The notes under the pieces: generated by a model
Database searches by the model: none
The model's input: only the letters and a program-made list of their open reading frames with translations
What the model was told of the DNA's origin: nothing
Shown: positions 23,889-32,520 of the stretch, in pieces
Layout of the letters: each line of letters starts with the position of its first letter
Position numbering within the stretch: position 1 is the stretch's first letter
Position numbers and translations under genes: made by a program
Assembly (NCBI GenBank): GCA_964494395.1
Contig: CAZBTI010000017.1
Span: 1-37,504 of the forward strand
Length of the DNA stretch: 37,504 nt
Direction of reading: 5' to 3'
Source of the DNA: SHLQ01 sp964494395
GTDB taxonomy: Bacteria > Actinomycetota > Acidimicrobiia > Acidimicrobiales > SHLQ01

Positions 23889-25403
23889 ATGTCAAAGCTT
23901 GCGCTTCTCTCGGTATTCGACAAAACCGGTATCACCGACTTGGCTCAGAGCCTCGTCGACGCTGGGTGGACGCTGCTTTCGAGCGGCGGAACCGCAGCGG
24001 CCATCGCCGACGCCGGACTGCCCGTAACCGATGTGGCCGATCACACGGGCTCGCCGATCATGCTCGGCCACCGAGTCGTCACGTTGCATCCAAAGGTCCA
24101 CGGCGGAATCCTTGCCGATCGGAACAACCCCGAACACCAGGCCGATCTCGACACACACGACATCGCCCCGATCGACCTGGTCGTGGTCAACCTGTATCCG
24201 TTCAACAACCAACGCGAGATCGAGATGATCGACATCGGTGGGCCGACCATGGTGCGCGCCGCAGCCAAGAATCACGAGTTCGTCGGTGTGGTCGTCGATC
24301 CGTCCGACTACGACGCAGTTGCCGCCGAAATTTCCGAAGGCGAGCTTTCTGGCGCCACCCGCCGCGGTCTCGCCCGAAAGGCCTTCGCCCACACCGCGGC
24401 ATACGACTCGTCGATCGTCTCGTGGCTCGACGACACCGACGAGGAAAGCGACGCGACCGACCCACTTCCCGACTCTCTTCACCTCGCCGCCGACCGGGTG
24501 CAAGACCTCCGATACGGCGAAAACCCACACCAGGTGGGCGCCCGATACCGGTTCACCGGCCAACACAGTTGGTGGGACGACGCTGTTCAGCACAACGGCA
24601 AAGCGTTGAGCTATCTCAACCTCCTCGACACCGAAGCAGCTTGGCAACTGGTCCACTCACTCGGCGCCGACCCGACCGCCGTCGTCATCAAACATGCCAA
24701 CCCGGCCGGTGCTGCCATCGCCGACGACATCACCCTCGCTTACCAACGGGCCCACGCCTGCGATTCAATCTCGGCGTTCGGCGGCATCGTTGCCATCAAC
24801 CGCGAAGTCCCGACCGAACTCGCAGAATCCCTCGCCGAGGTCTTCACCGAAGTGATCGTGGCGCCAGCGTTCTCCGCCGGAGCAATGGAGATCCTTACCG
24901 CGAAGAAGAACCTCCGAGTCATCGAAGCTGGGTCGCCATCATCTGCCTTGCTCACCATGCGCTCGATCGATGGAGGCCTACTGGTGCAAACCACCGACCG
25001 ACTTCTGGCCACTCCGGACGACTGGACGGTCGCCACCGATCGGGCACCCACCGCCGAAGAACTCGCCGACCTCAGCTTTGCTTGGCAGGTTGCCGCCCGC
25101 GTCACCTCAAACACCATCGTGCTCGCCAAAGACCGTCAAGCGGTGGGCATTGGCGCAGGCCAACAAAACCGACGCGACGCCGGACGGATCGCTGCAGAAA
25201 AAGCCGACGGACGCGCAGCGGGCGGAGTGTGCGCCTCCGATGCCTTCTTCCCATTCAAAGACGGTCTAGAAACAGCCATCGAGGCAGGCTGCACCGCAGT
25301 AGTCCAACCCGGCGGTTCAGTACGAGACGACGAAGTCATCGCCGCAGCCAACGAAGCCGGCCTCGCCATGGTCTTCACCGGCGAACGGCATTTCGTTCAT
25401 TAG
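23889..25403 (+). CDS. purH: Bifunctional AICAR formyltransferase / IMP cyclohydrolase
   Basis: A 504-residue PurH catalysing the last two steps to IMP. The N-terminal cyclohydrolase (MGS-like) domain includes LSVFDKTGI, LLSSGGTA and the loop GHRVVTLHPKVHGGIL. The C-terminal formyltransferase domain includes RYGENPHQ, KHANPAG (catalytic Lys-His), DSISAFGGIVA, IGAGQQNRRDA and ASDAFFPFKDG. Length is normal. It forms an operon with purN and converges on the DEAD-box gene with 14 bp between stops. Confidence 0.97.
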   Translation: MSKLALLSVFDKTGITDLAQSLVDAGWTLLSSGGTAAAIADAGLPVTDVADHTGSPIMLGHRVVTLHPKVHGGILADRNNPEHQADLDTHDIAPIDLVVVNLYPFNNQREIEMIDIGGPTMVRAAAKNHEFVGVVVDPSDYDAVAAEISEGELSGATRRGLARKAFAHTAAYDSSIVSWLDDTDEESDATDPLPDSLHLAADRVQDLRYGENPHQVGARYRFTGQHSWWDDAVQHNGKALSYLNLLDTEAAWQLVHSLGADPTAVVIKHANPAGAAIADDITLAYQRAHACDSISAFGGIVAINREVPTELAESLAEVFTEVIVAPAFSAGAMEILTAKKNLRVIEAGSPSSALLTMRSIDGGLLVQTTDRLLATPDDWTVATDRAPTAEELADLSFAWQVAARVTSNTIVLAKDRQAVGIGAGQQNRRDAGRIAAEKADGRAAGGVCASDAFFPFKDGLETAIEAGCTAVVQPGGSVRDDEVIAAANEAGLAMVFTGERHFVH

Positions 25404-25417
25404 CGCAGGTCAGCGCT

Positions 25418-26803
25418 CTACCGCGAGCGGCGTTGGCCCCCGCTGCTTCGGTTCTTGTTGCCGCCTTGGCTGTTGCGGTTTTTGTTGCTTGAGCGGTTCT
25501 TGCTTTGGCCGCCGCTGTTCTTGGCTCCGTTGCGCTTTTGGCCGTTGCGGTTTCGAGACTTGTTCTTGCCGCCTCCGTTTCGGTTGCGGTTCTTGTTTCC
25601 GCCGCCCTTGCCGCCACCGCCTCCCTGATTGGGTTGGATGATTGGCTCGCCGTGGTTCAGCTCCGACGTTGGCGTTGGGTCTTCGAATTCGCAGCGGACA
25701 CCGATCTGGCGCTGCAGTTTCTTGGTGTCCTTCAGATCTTCCGATGTGATGAACGAGACCACTGTGCCACTGGCACCTGCTCGGGCGGTTCGCCCTGACC
25801 GGTGTGTGTAGGCCTTGTCATCTTCGGGTGGGTCGAAGTGCACAACACAATCCACGCCGTCGACGTGGATGCCGCGAGCAGCAACGTCGGTGGCGATGAG
25901 CGCCTGGGTCTTGCCTTCGACGAACGCCTTCAACGCGTTGTCCCGCTGGTTCTGTGTGCGGCGACCGTGGATAACTCCAGTCTTCACGCCGAACTTCTTG
26001 AGCTGACGGGCGACCCGGTCAGAGCCGTGACGGGTCCGGCAGAACACGATCGTCTGACCATGGTTGCGGATCTCGTGGGCAGCGAGGCCGACCTTCTCAG
26101 ACCGGTCGATGCGCACGAATCGGTGCGTCATCCGGGTCATGTCCGGCTTCTTCTCACCAACCTCATGGGTTACTGCATTGCGCTGATAGCGATCGGTAAG
26201 GACCTGTACTTCCTTGCCGAGTGTCGCCGAGAAGAAGACCGTTTGACGGTCCTTGTTGGTCTGGTCGAGGAGACGCTTCACCACCGGAAGGAAGCCCATG
26301 TCGGCCATACGGTCTGCCTCGTCGACGACGGCATAGGACACTTGGTCGAGATCGACCTCGCCCTGGTCGATGAGATCGAGGAGGCGTCCCGGGCAGGCGA
26401 CGAGCATGTCTACCCCGCGCTGCAACGCCTTGCGTTGAGCGCCAAAGCCCACACCGCCATAGACGGCATGTACCGAACGCTTCCGGGTCTGGGCCAACGG
26501 TTCGAGTTCGCGGCGGATCTGTTCGGCGAGTTCTCGAGTGGGGGAGAGGATAAGACCGGTTGGTTTGTGCGGCCGAGCCTTCTTCAAACGCACAACCATC
26601 GGGATACCAAATGCCAACGTCTTTCCCGATCCGGTCGGTGCACGTCCGAGGACGTCCTTCCCGGCGAGCGCGTCGGGGATGGTGGCGGATTGGATGGGAA
26701 ACGGCGAGCTGATGCCCTCGATGTCTAGACGTTCGACAATGTCGTCGGGCACGCCGAGTGTGGCAAAGCTTTTGGTGTTGGAACTCTTCGATGAGTTCGA
26801 CAT
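25418..26803 (-). CDS. DEAD-box RNA helicase
   Basis: A 461-residue ATP-dependent RNA helicase. Q motif (Phe13...Gln38), motif I APTGSGKT (55-62), Ia SPTRELA, Ib CPGR, II DEAD (161-164), III SAT, IV IVFCRT, V TDVAARGIHV and VI HRSGRTARAG are all intact. The tail from about 391 is low-complexity (Gly, Asn, Lys, Arg), like the RNA-binding tails of RhlE/CsdA helicases. ATG 26803 was chosen for GGAGG 6 nt upstream. Likely role: ribosome assembly or RNA decay. Confidence 0.95.
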   Translation of the reverse strand: MSNSSKSSNTKSFATLGVPDDIVERLDIEGISSPFPIQSATIPDALAGKDVLGRAPTGSGKTLAFGIPMVVRLKKARPHKPTGLILSPTRELAEQIRRELEPLAQTRKRSVHAVYGGVGFGAQRKALQRGVDMLVACPGRLLDLIDQGEVDLDQVSYAVVDEADRMADMGFLPVVKRLLDQTNKDRQTVFFSATLGKEVQVLTDRYQRNAVTHEVGEKKPDMTRMTHRFVRIDRSEKVGLAAHEIRNHGQTIVFCRTRHGSDRVARQLKKFGVKTGVIHGRRTQNQRDNALKAFVEGKTQALIATDVAARGIHVDGVDCVVHFDPPEDDKAYTHRSGRTARAGASGTVVSFITSEDLKDTKKLQRQIGVRCEFEDPTPTSELNHGEPIIQPNQGGGGGKGGGNKNRNRNGGGKNKSRNRNGQKRNGAKNSGGQSKNRSSNKNRNSQGGNKNRSSGGQRRSR

Positions 26804-26908
26804 GGGTGGCCTCCAAAGACGGCCCACGTCGCAACTTCGAGAAACACGAGCGTGATCATATTACCGATCTGTAACGAATCTAAGCGTCGGTGTGACGTCC
26901 GCGCCTTC

Positions 26909-28102
26909 TCAGCTATCGGAGTTGTGCGCTTCCTCGCGGAGGACCGACACGATTGCTTGAGCAGCTCGTTGTGCGCTCGCCGTGTCGGTCATGTCGATCT
27001 GGCTTCGAAAGTACGGCTCGGCAACCTCTCGGTAGTTCGCCCGCTCATCAAGCGCCTTTCGGAGCGCCGAGGTGAGCTCTTCACTGCTGTGAACGTGTTC
27101 GAACGCTGGGTCGGGTGTGGCGAACGTGGGCACTTGCTCGTGATGGGGGTTGAAGTACACAAAGGGTGTGCCGTACGCGATTGCTTCGAATGGCACGGTG
27201 CTGAAGCGGGTGACGACGGCTTCGCAGAGCGGCAACATCTCCGACATTGAACGATCGGTTCGATACGCAGCGAGCGCGGGCGGCAAGGGTTGATCGACGG
27301 GGTGCTGACTGATCACCGGTGTGAGCCCGACCGCTTGAATACTTGCGATAGCGGCTTCGAGAAAGCCGTTTCGCTCGTTGGTAAGCACGCCGAAGGTGAA
27401 GTTCGAGTTGATGACCACTTCACCGTTTCGCTCGACGCTTTGCGGCCCCTCTCGCCATGCGGTCTCCATGTTCGAGTTTCCAACGACGTGTTTGTTACGC
27501 CGATCGAGGGCATCGACGTCGTTCTGCCCTTGCAGAAGAACGTGATCAGCAGCGAGATAGGGGAGTCGGATGCGACCGGTATCGATGTCGGTGAAGTCTT
27601 GAACTCCCTCGACTTTGGCGAATGAGGGCACGCCCCGGACCCGAGCGAGGTGGTAGATCGTTCGAGATGGCTCACCCCAGTCGTTCATTGCCACGAACGC
27701 ATCAAAGATTCCGAGCAACGTTCGGTCATAGCCCTGCGCTGCTGCAAGTACCCGAGGATGCGTACCGAGATGCTTGTCGATGACCTCGACCTTGTCCTCC
27801 TCGACGAGAAAGCTCACAGGCTGGCCGAGTGCGACGAGGCAATCGGCGACAGCGCCGAGTTCCTTGCCGTGGTACTCGGCGAGCGGCATGAGTAGGACGC
27901 CGAGCGAATCGAGTTCGCCGGGTTCTGTGTACTTGTCGAAGACCTCTGGACGAGGAGGTGTGGGTTGTCCCGACGCATCCCCACGATTGGATGCTGCAGA
28001 GTCCTTGACCTTCGCAGCAATGTCGGTACGGATCGTGCCGTCGGGTCCGAGGGTGCGTTTCGCAAACCGGGCGGCGCGCCGAACAACGTCTTTGGCTCGC
28101 AT
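26909..28102 (-). CDS. GT-B-like glycosyltransferase/glycerophosphotransferase-like protein
   Basis: A 397-residue protein. The basic N-terminus has no clear signal. A first Rossmann-like half begins LGVLLMPLAEYHGKELGAVADCL. The second half begins GEVVINSNFTFG and includes VVTRFSTVPFEAIAYGTPFVYFN, a pattern typical of the nucleotide-binding lobe of GT-B enzymes and CDP-glycerol glycerophosphotransferases. Exact activity is not readable. GGAG precedes the ATG. It is the last of four same-strand genes (cytidylyltransferase, dehydrogenase, GT2, this gene), separated from the GT2 by 72 bp. Confidence 0.7.
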   Translation of the reverse strand: MRAKDVVRRAARFAKRTLGPDGTIRTDIAAKVKDSAASNRGDASGQPTPPRPEVFDKYTEPGELDSLGVLLMPLAEYHGKELGAVADCLVALGQPVSFLVEEDKVEVIDKHLGTHPRVLAAAQGYDRTLLGIFDAFVAMNDWGEPSRTIYHLARVRGVPSFAKVEGVQDFTDIDTGRIRLPYLAADHVLLQGQNDVDALDRRNKHVVGNSNMETAWREGPQSVERNGEVVINSNFTFGVLTNERNGFLEAAIASIQAVGLTPVISQHPVDQPLPPALAAYRTDRSMSEMLPLCEAVVTRFSTVPFEAIAYGTPFVYFNPHHEQVPTFATPDPAFEHVHSSEELTSALRKALDERANYREVAEPYFRSQIDMTDTASAQRAAQAIVSVLREEAHNSDS

Positions 28103-28174
28103 GTTGTTACTCCGCCGACAGTCCGATGATGAGCAAGCCTTTGGGCAGAGCCCGTGGAATGAAGAGCGTGGGTG

Positions 28175-29323
28175 TCACGGCGCAGATGTTAGTTGGGAAA
28201 AGGCTGCGGTAGCTTCGCTGATCAGCGAGGATTCGCCGACGGTCCGACCGAGTTGCTGCTCGCTGAGGATGAACTCGGCCACGACCCGTACCCGGTCTGG
28301 CGTGCCGAGGCCAGTGAGCAGCGTTGAACGGTCGCAGATCTCGCCGATCGTCGCATCTTCGGGAGCGTCAAAATCCCGCATCCGCCACAACTCTTCGAGG
28401 GCGATCTGGGGTGCGGTGTTGTGCGTGTTGAAGTTCTGCGGCAGCGAAGTTGGGAACCCCTTCGAAGACAGTGTCTTCGTGACTGTTGGTTCGATCGATG
28501 TGGCCAACTGAATCTGGTTGAAGATCTTTCCGCTCAATTCGACCGGCGCCATGTCGTGCGTTCCAACGTCTGCGTTCACAGCGAGTTGATCGACCGTGCG
28601 TTTCGGGCTTGGAACATTGGGGTGGCGGCTGCGGAGCGACTGCTGTGACCGGGCCAGCAAAGACTCATCCCCAGTCTCGATCTTGGAGCGTTTGATGAAG
28701 TGGCAAGTGTCTGGGACGACCCGGTGGCGACCACCCGAGTCGAGAACGGCCATGTTCCAACTCCAGTCTTCAAACCCAAAGCCATTGGCGAGATCGTTGC
28801 GAGGGTAGGGGAGTGACAGCAGGTGCTCGCGACGGACAAAGCTGAGTGCGGTCCACGCATTGTGAAGAGAGAACCGGGACCAGCGAAATTCAGGTCCGTC
28901 CGAGTCGATGTGATGCAGGAGCGAATGATGGTCGCCAAAGATGATGTTGACCTGCGGGTGGAAGACGTCCCCTTCCCTAGCCGACGACGCTGTGGCCATT
29001 TGGTGTGCAGCAACGAGCCAGTCCTCGCCCCAAAGATCGTCGGCGTCCAAGAACGCGAGCCACGTCGCTTGCACCTCTCGTGCTGCAGTGTTTCGAGCAG
29101 CGCCGAGGTCGGCGACGTTGGTCGAAATGACCCGAGCGCCGCGTGCATGCCAGCGCGCAGCCGTCTTCACCGTGGCGGCATCTGGAGAGTCGACGATGAG
29201 CACCAGTTCGGCATCGATGTGGTTGCGCCGCGCTGTCTCCACCGCGCGCCACGCGCTGATGATCGACGGTAACGCGGTTCCACCCTCCTGGTGAAGGTTG
29301 ACGATGGCGGCGATCGAATCCAT
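28175..29323 (-). CDS. Family 2 glycosyltransferase
   Basis: A 382-residue GT-A-like protein. AAIVNLHQEGGTALPSIISAW begins the fold, LGAARNTAAREV and FLDADDLWGEDW give the nucleotide-sugar and metal (DxD) site, and FGFEDWSWNMAVL supplies an ED-type catalytic region. The C-terminal 140 residues have no recognised domain. The ATG lies 11 bp after the dehydrogenase stop, so it is cotranscribed with the dehydrogenase and the cytidylyltransferase. Likely role: surface glycan assembly. Confidence 0.87.
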   Translation of the reverse strand: MDSIAAIVNLHQEGGTALPSIISAWRAVETARRNHIDAELVLIVDSPDAATVKTAARWHARGARVISTNVADLGAARNTAAREVQATWLAFLDADDLWGEDWLVAAHQMATASSAREGDVFHPQVNIIFGDHHSLLHHIDSDGPEFRWSRFSLHNAWTALSFVRREHLLSLPYPRNDLANGFGFEDWSWNMAVLDSGGRHRVVPDTCHFIKRSKIETGDESLLARSQQSLRSRHPNVPSPKRTVDQLAVNADVGTHDMAPVELSGKIFNQIQLATSIEPTVTKTLSSKGFPTSLPQNFNTHNTAPQIALEELWRMRDFDAPEDATIGEICDRSTLLTGLGTPDRVRVVAEFILSEQQLGRTVGESSLISEATAAFSQLTSAP

Positions 29324-29334
29324 AGAAATGCGTT

Positions 29335-30267
29335 CTACGCCGGGAGGTTGTCGATCAAGTTTTTGATCGCCTGAACGTGAGTGCGGTGGCAGGCCTCGAA
29401 GGTATTGCTGCCATTGTGAGCGCCGAGAATGAGGTTGGGGAGGTTCCGAAGTCGTTCGTCTTCGAGCGGTTCTACTTCGAATACATCGAGGGCCGCACCG
29501 GCGAGATGGCCAGATTCGATTGCATCGGCGACGGCGCTACCAACGACGATCGGGCCACGGCCGATGTTGATCAGCCACGCCCCCTGTCGCATTCCCGCAA
29601 TGAAATCGGCGTCGACCATTCCTCTCGTGGCTTCGTTGAGTGGGGCACAAACCATGACGGCATCGGCCTTGGTGGCCAAGGTTCCGGCGTCGCCGATGGT
29701 CACCCCGGTGCGCTGACCCCACGCTGCTGCCTCGGGCGAAGGGTCCGAGCCCGTCACGCTGACTCCGAGGGCGAGCAACTTCTCGCCGAGTGTGCTGCCG
29801 ATGTCTCCCAGCCCGATCACGTGGACGGTGAGCGCATTCATGGACCGGCTGGTCTGCTTTGGCCACCCGCCGGAACGGACCGCGCCGTCGATGTTGAAAA
29901 TGTCGCGCACGAGAGCGAACAGGTAGGCAAGACCTAACTCGGCAACCTCGTTGCCGAACATGCCGGGAGTGTTGGTGACGGCGATGCCGCGTTCGGCCGC
30001 ATCATCGAGGTCGATGGCATCGAGGCCGATTCCCCACTTTGAAATTGCCTTGAGTTCGGGCAATTGCGCCATGACCTCGCTACTGAACTGATCGTCCCCG
30101 GAAACAACCCCGACGATGCCTTCCATTGCGGAAACGAGTTCTGGACCGCGGAGTTCTTGACCCGGGATTTCGGGGAGGAACAGCTCGAGGTCTGCTTGAG
30201 CAAACGTGTCGAGATAGTCGTCAATATCGCGGATCAGATGCGTACATGTAACCGCTACTCGTCTCAT
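29335..30267 (-). CDS. D-isomer-specific 2-hydroxyacid dehydrogenase
   Basis: A 310-residue NAD(P)-dependent dehydrogenase of the SerA/GyaR superfamily. The Rossmann motif VIGLGDIG spans 150-157. Catalytic Arg237 (NIGRGP), a Glu in DVFEVEP and His284 (LGAHNGSNT) are present. No ACT domain follows, so it is not a regulated long-form SerA. It lies 9 bp after a CMP-sugar-type cytidylyltransferase and before a glycosyltransferase, so oxidising or reducing a sugar-acid or glycerate-like building block for the glycan is likely. Phosphoglycerate dehydrogenase is the alternative. Confidence 0.88.
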   Translation of the reverse strand: MRRVAVTCTHLIRDIDDYLDTFAQADLELFLPEIPGQELRGPELVSAMEGIVGVVSGDDQFSSEVMAQLPELKAISKWGIGLDAIDLDDAAERGIAVTNTPGMFGNEVAELGLAYLFALVRDIFNIDGAVRSGGWPKQTSRSMNALTVHVIGLGDIGSTLGEKLLALGVSVTGSDPSPEAAAWGQRTGVTIGDAGTLATKADAVMVCAPLNEATRGMVDADFIAGMRQGAWLINIGRGPIVVGSAVADAIESGHLAGAALDVFEVEPLEDERLRNLPNLILGAHNGSNTFEACHRTHVQAIKNLIDNLPA

Positions 30268-30276
30268 GGGGCCGTC

Positions 30277-30957
30277 CTAGTTTCCATCTGCATCGGCGTT
30301 GCGCATCTTCCACACCGATTCTGCGAGAAGAAAATCGCTCTCCTCGTCGATGTCGAGCGAACCGGTCGGGTCGGTTTCGACCATTCGCGGGTTGGAACCA
30401 ATGCGGGACCCGGTCGTGAGCATGAGTTCGCGAGAGAACACGAATGCGCACGAGTTCTCCACGTAGATCGGGGGGAGGTCTTGGGTGCGAAGCAGTTCGT
30501 TCGGGTCGTGGTTGACCGGATGTGCATTTGCGTCCCACAACCGCTGTTGAAGTCGGGTGACGGTGAAGACCGAATCGCAGTCCTCGTTCGTGTACACGTT
30601 GATGGATTCTTCGAGTGTCGCTGCCGGGAGTAGGGGGTTGGTCGAGTGTGTCTGCAGGATCGTGTCGGCGTCGGTAAAGCCGAGGTCGTGCTCGATGATC
30701 TTGTTCATCGGGATGTCTCCGGCACGAAGGTTCTCTGGGCGTTCGATCAGAACCACGCTCGGAAAATGCTCCTGACACTGCTCGACGATCACTTGGCTAT
30801 CGGTGTCGATGAGCACTTCGTCGATGGACGGGCACGTGAGCAATGTCTTGACGATGTGATGGAACAGCGGGGCGTCACCGAACACTCGGTAGTTCTTTCC
30901 CGGGACGCGTTCGCTCGAGTGCCGCATGGGAACCAGCGCAGCGATCTTGTGTGGCAT
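30277..30957 (-). CDS. Acylneuraminate cytidylyltransferase family protein
   Basis: A 226-residue member of the CMP-sialic acid/CMP-Kdo synthetase family. The CTP-binding signature ALVPMRHSSERVPGKNYR is N-terminal. VLIDTDS, LQTHSTNPLL, VENSCAFVFSR and GSLDIDEESDF follow the family pattern. It activates a 3-deoxy-ulosonic or related sugar acid with CMP. No neuB or neuC homologue is within the window, so the sugar is undefined. First gene of a four-gene minus-strand cluster. Confidence 0.9.
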   Translation of the reverse strand: MPHKIAALVPMRHSSERVPGKNYRVFGDAPLFHHIVKTLLTCPSIDEVLIDTDSQVIVEQCQEHFPSVVLIERPENLRAGDIPMNKIIEHDLGFTDADTILQTHSTNPLLPAATLEESINVYTNEDCDSVFTVTRLQQRLWDANAHPVNHDPNELLRTQDLPPIYVENSCAFVFSRELMLTTGSRIGSNPRMVETDPTGSLDIDEESDFLLAESVWKMRNADADGN

Positions 30958-30985
30958 GGCGCCACAGTAGTTCCGCGGGTAATGC

Positions 30986-31015
30986 TTCTGGGGGTGGCGA
31001 CGAGATAGCTACTCT
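30986..31015 (+). promoter_or_regulatory. Candidate leaderless promoter of the third GT2 gene
   Basis: A weak -35 (TTCTGG), an 18-bp spacer and TACTCT (31010-31015) end 6 bp before the ATG at 31022. No ribosome-binding site is present. The in-frame GTG at 31016 would lie before the predicted transcript start. Confidence 0.35.
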
Positions 31016-31021
31016 GTGGCC

Positions 31022-31906
31022 ATGTCTATGCCCACCGTTTCGATCGTGATTCGTACGCTGAACGAAGCGGAACACTTGCCAACCCTGCTCGATTCGATCG
31101 AGGAGCAGTCGCTGCAGCCCGACGAGGTCGTGCTCGTCGATAGCGGTTCGACCGACAAGACGGTGATGGTCGCCGAGTCTCGCGGTTTGAAGGTCGTGCA
31201 CATCCCGCCCGGTGACTTCACCTTCGGTCGATCACTCAATTGGGGTTGTGAGGCAGCCAAGGGCGACCTTCTCGTCTTTGTCTCGGCGCACGTGTACGCG
31301 CTGAGTAATAGCTGGTTGGCCAATCTCACCGCACCTTTCGTCGACGAGCACGTGGGTCTGTCATACGGCGGTCAAACCGGCGACCATCGAAGCAACTTCG
31401 CGGAGATCCAACTGTTGAAGCGCTGGTTCCCCGAGGAGGGAACCAACGACCAACAGAACCCGTTCTGTAACAACGCCAACTGCGCGGTCCGACGCGACCT
31501 CTGGCAGAGCATTCCCTTCGACGAAGCCTTGCCCGGGCTTGAAGACATGGCATTCGCCCGTGATATCCGCGAACAAGGTCATCGCATTGCCTACGTGCCC
31601 GAAGCCAAGATCGCCCATGTTCACGAAGAGGGCTGGAAGCAGACCCTCAACCGGTATCGCCGGGAGGCAATGGCGTACCAAACCATTTTCGGTTCGCAGA
31701 AAATGGGATTGGCACAGTCGGCCGGCCTCGCTGCCGAGAGCATCGTGAAAGACACAAAGGCCGCTGTCTCAGAAGGCAGGCCAGCGGCGATTCCGTCAGC
31801 TGCGGCTTTTCGACTCGCACAGTATTTGGGAGCGTGGATGGGGCATCGTGCCGATCCGGGGGAGACCCGCCAGATCGTGCGTCGCATGTACTACCCGAGG
31901 GGCTAG
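31022..31906 (+). CDS. Family 2 glycosyltransferase
   Basis: A 294-residue GT-A glycosyltransferase: SIVIRTLNEAEHLPTLLDSI, LVDSGSTDKT (nucleotide binding), a mid-protein FVSAHVYAL in place of a DxD motif, and GLEDMAFARDIREQGHRIAYVP as the catalytic ED region. The C-terminal part is helical. ATG 31022 is preferred because a -10-like box ends 6 bp upstream. It is divergent from the cytidylyltransferase gene and is followed 6 bp later by the gamma-glutamylcyclotransferase-like gene. Confidence 0.9.
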   Translation: MSMPTVSIVIRTLNEAEHLPTLLDSIEEQSLQPDEVVLVDSGSTDKTVMVAESRGLKVVHIPPGDFTFGRSLNWGCEAAKGDLLVFVSAHVYALSNSWLANLTAPFVDEHVGLSYGGQTGDHRSNFAEIQLLKRWFPEEGTNDQQNPFCNNANCAVRRDLWQSIPFDEALPGLEDMAFARDIREQGHRIAYVPEAKIAHVHEEGWKQTLNRYRREAMAYQTIFGSQKMGLAQSAGLAAESIVKDTKAAVSEGRPAAIPSAAAFRLAQYLGAWMGHRADPGETRQIVRRMYYPRG

Positions 31907-31912
31907 GCGGAG

Positions 31913-32356
31913 ATGGTTCAACTCTTTGTCTACGGCACGCTGCGGAGTCCGGTGGGTGGACCCGAAGACGACACACGCAACTACCTACGGATCGAGCGTC
32001 AGGTGCTGTCGGTTCAGCCAGCAATGCTTCGCAACGCAGACTTGCTGAGCTTCATCCACTACCCAGGCGTTTTGCCTGGTAGCGGCGTTGTGGTCGGTGA
32101 ACTCTTTGAGCTGACCGACGAGGGCCTCACGATCTGTGATCAAATCGAAGGGCATCCAGACTGGTACGAGCGACGAATGGACTCGGTAGAGCTCGCAGAC
32201 GGCCGGAGAACCCCTGCGTGGGTGTATTGGATGCCCGAGGAGATGGTCGGCTCAGGAGAGCTGATTGCGTCAGGTGACTGGTTTGACCGGGATCGCTCTC
32301 GCAGCGACGGACGAACCCTCGCTCAGGCGCTCGCCGAAGACAGAGCAAAGCGCTGA
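31913..32356 (+). CDS. Gamma-glutamylcyclotransferase family protein
   Basis: A 147-residue AIG2/GGCT-fold protein. The substrate-binding loop VYGTLR is N-terminal, GELFELTDEGL follows, and DQIEGHPDWYERR contains the conserved glutamate expected to be catalytic. Family members release 5-oxoproline from gamma-glutamyl amines or peptides; the exact substrate is not known. GGCGGAG precedes the ATG. It is probably cotranscribed with the upstream glycosyltransferase. Confidence 0.85.
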   Translation: MVQLFVYGTLRSPVGGPEDDTRNYLRIERQVLSVQPAMLRNADLLSFIHYPGVLPGSGVVVGELFELTDEGLTICDQIEGHPDWYERRMDSVELADGRRTPAWVYWMPEEMVGSGELIASGDWFDRDRSRSDGRTLAQALAEDRAKR

Positions 32357-32418
32357 CGCTGAGCCGCAGACGGGTTCGGGCTCCATGGCGATCGCCTAAA
32401 GAAGGGCTCGTTCATGTC

Positions 32419-32518
32419 NNNNNNNNNNNNNNNNNNNNNNNNNNNNNNNNNNNNNNNNNNNNNNNNNNNNNNNNNNNNNNNNNNNNNNNNNNNNNNNNNN
32501 NNNNNNNNNNNNNNNNNN
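32419..32518. other. Assembly gap of 100 N
   Basis: Exactly 100 N, length probably unknown. Unlike the first gap, its flanks share no duplicated sequence, so real DNA is likely missing. An AAGAAGG site and an ATG at 32414-32416 stand just before it and probably start the gene that continues after the gap. Confidence 0.99.
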
Positions 32519-32520
32519 AT

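Noticed and set aside
25421..25630. Repetitive-looking DNA at the end of the DEAD-box gene as a CRISPR or tandem array
   Set aside because: It encodes the Gly/Asn/Lys/Arg-rich tail; units are irregular in length and sequence, with no repeat-spacer structure.
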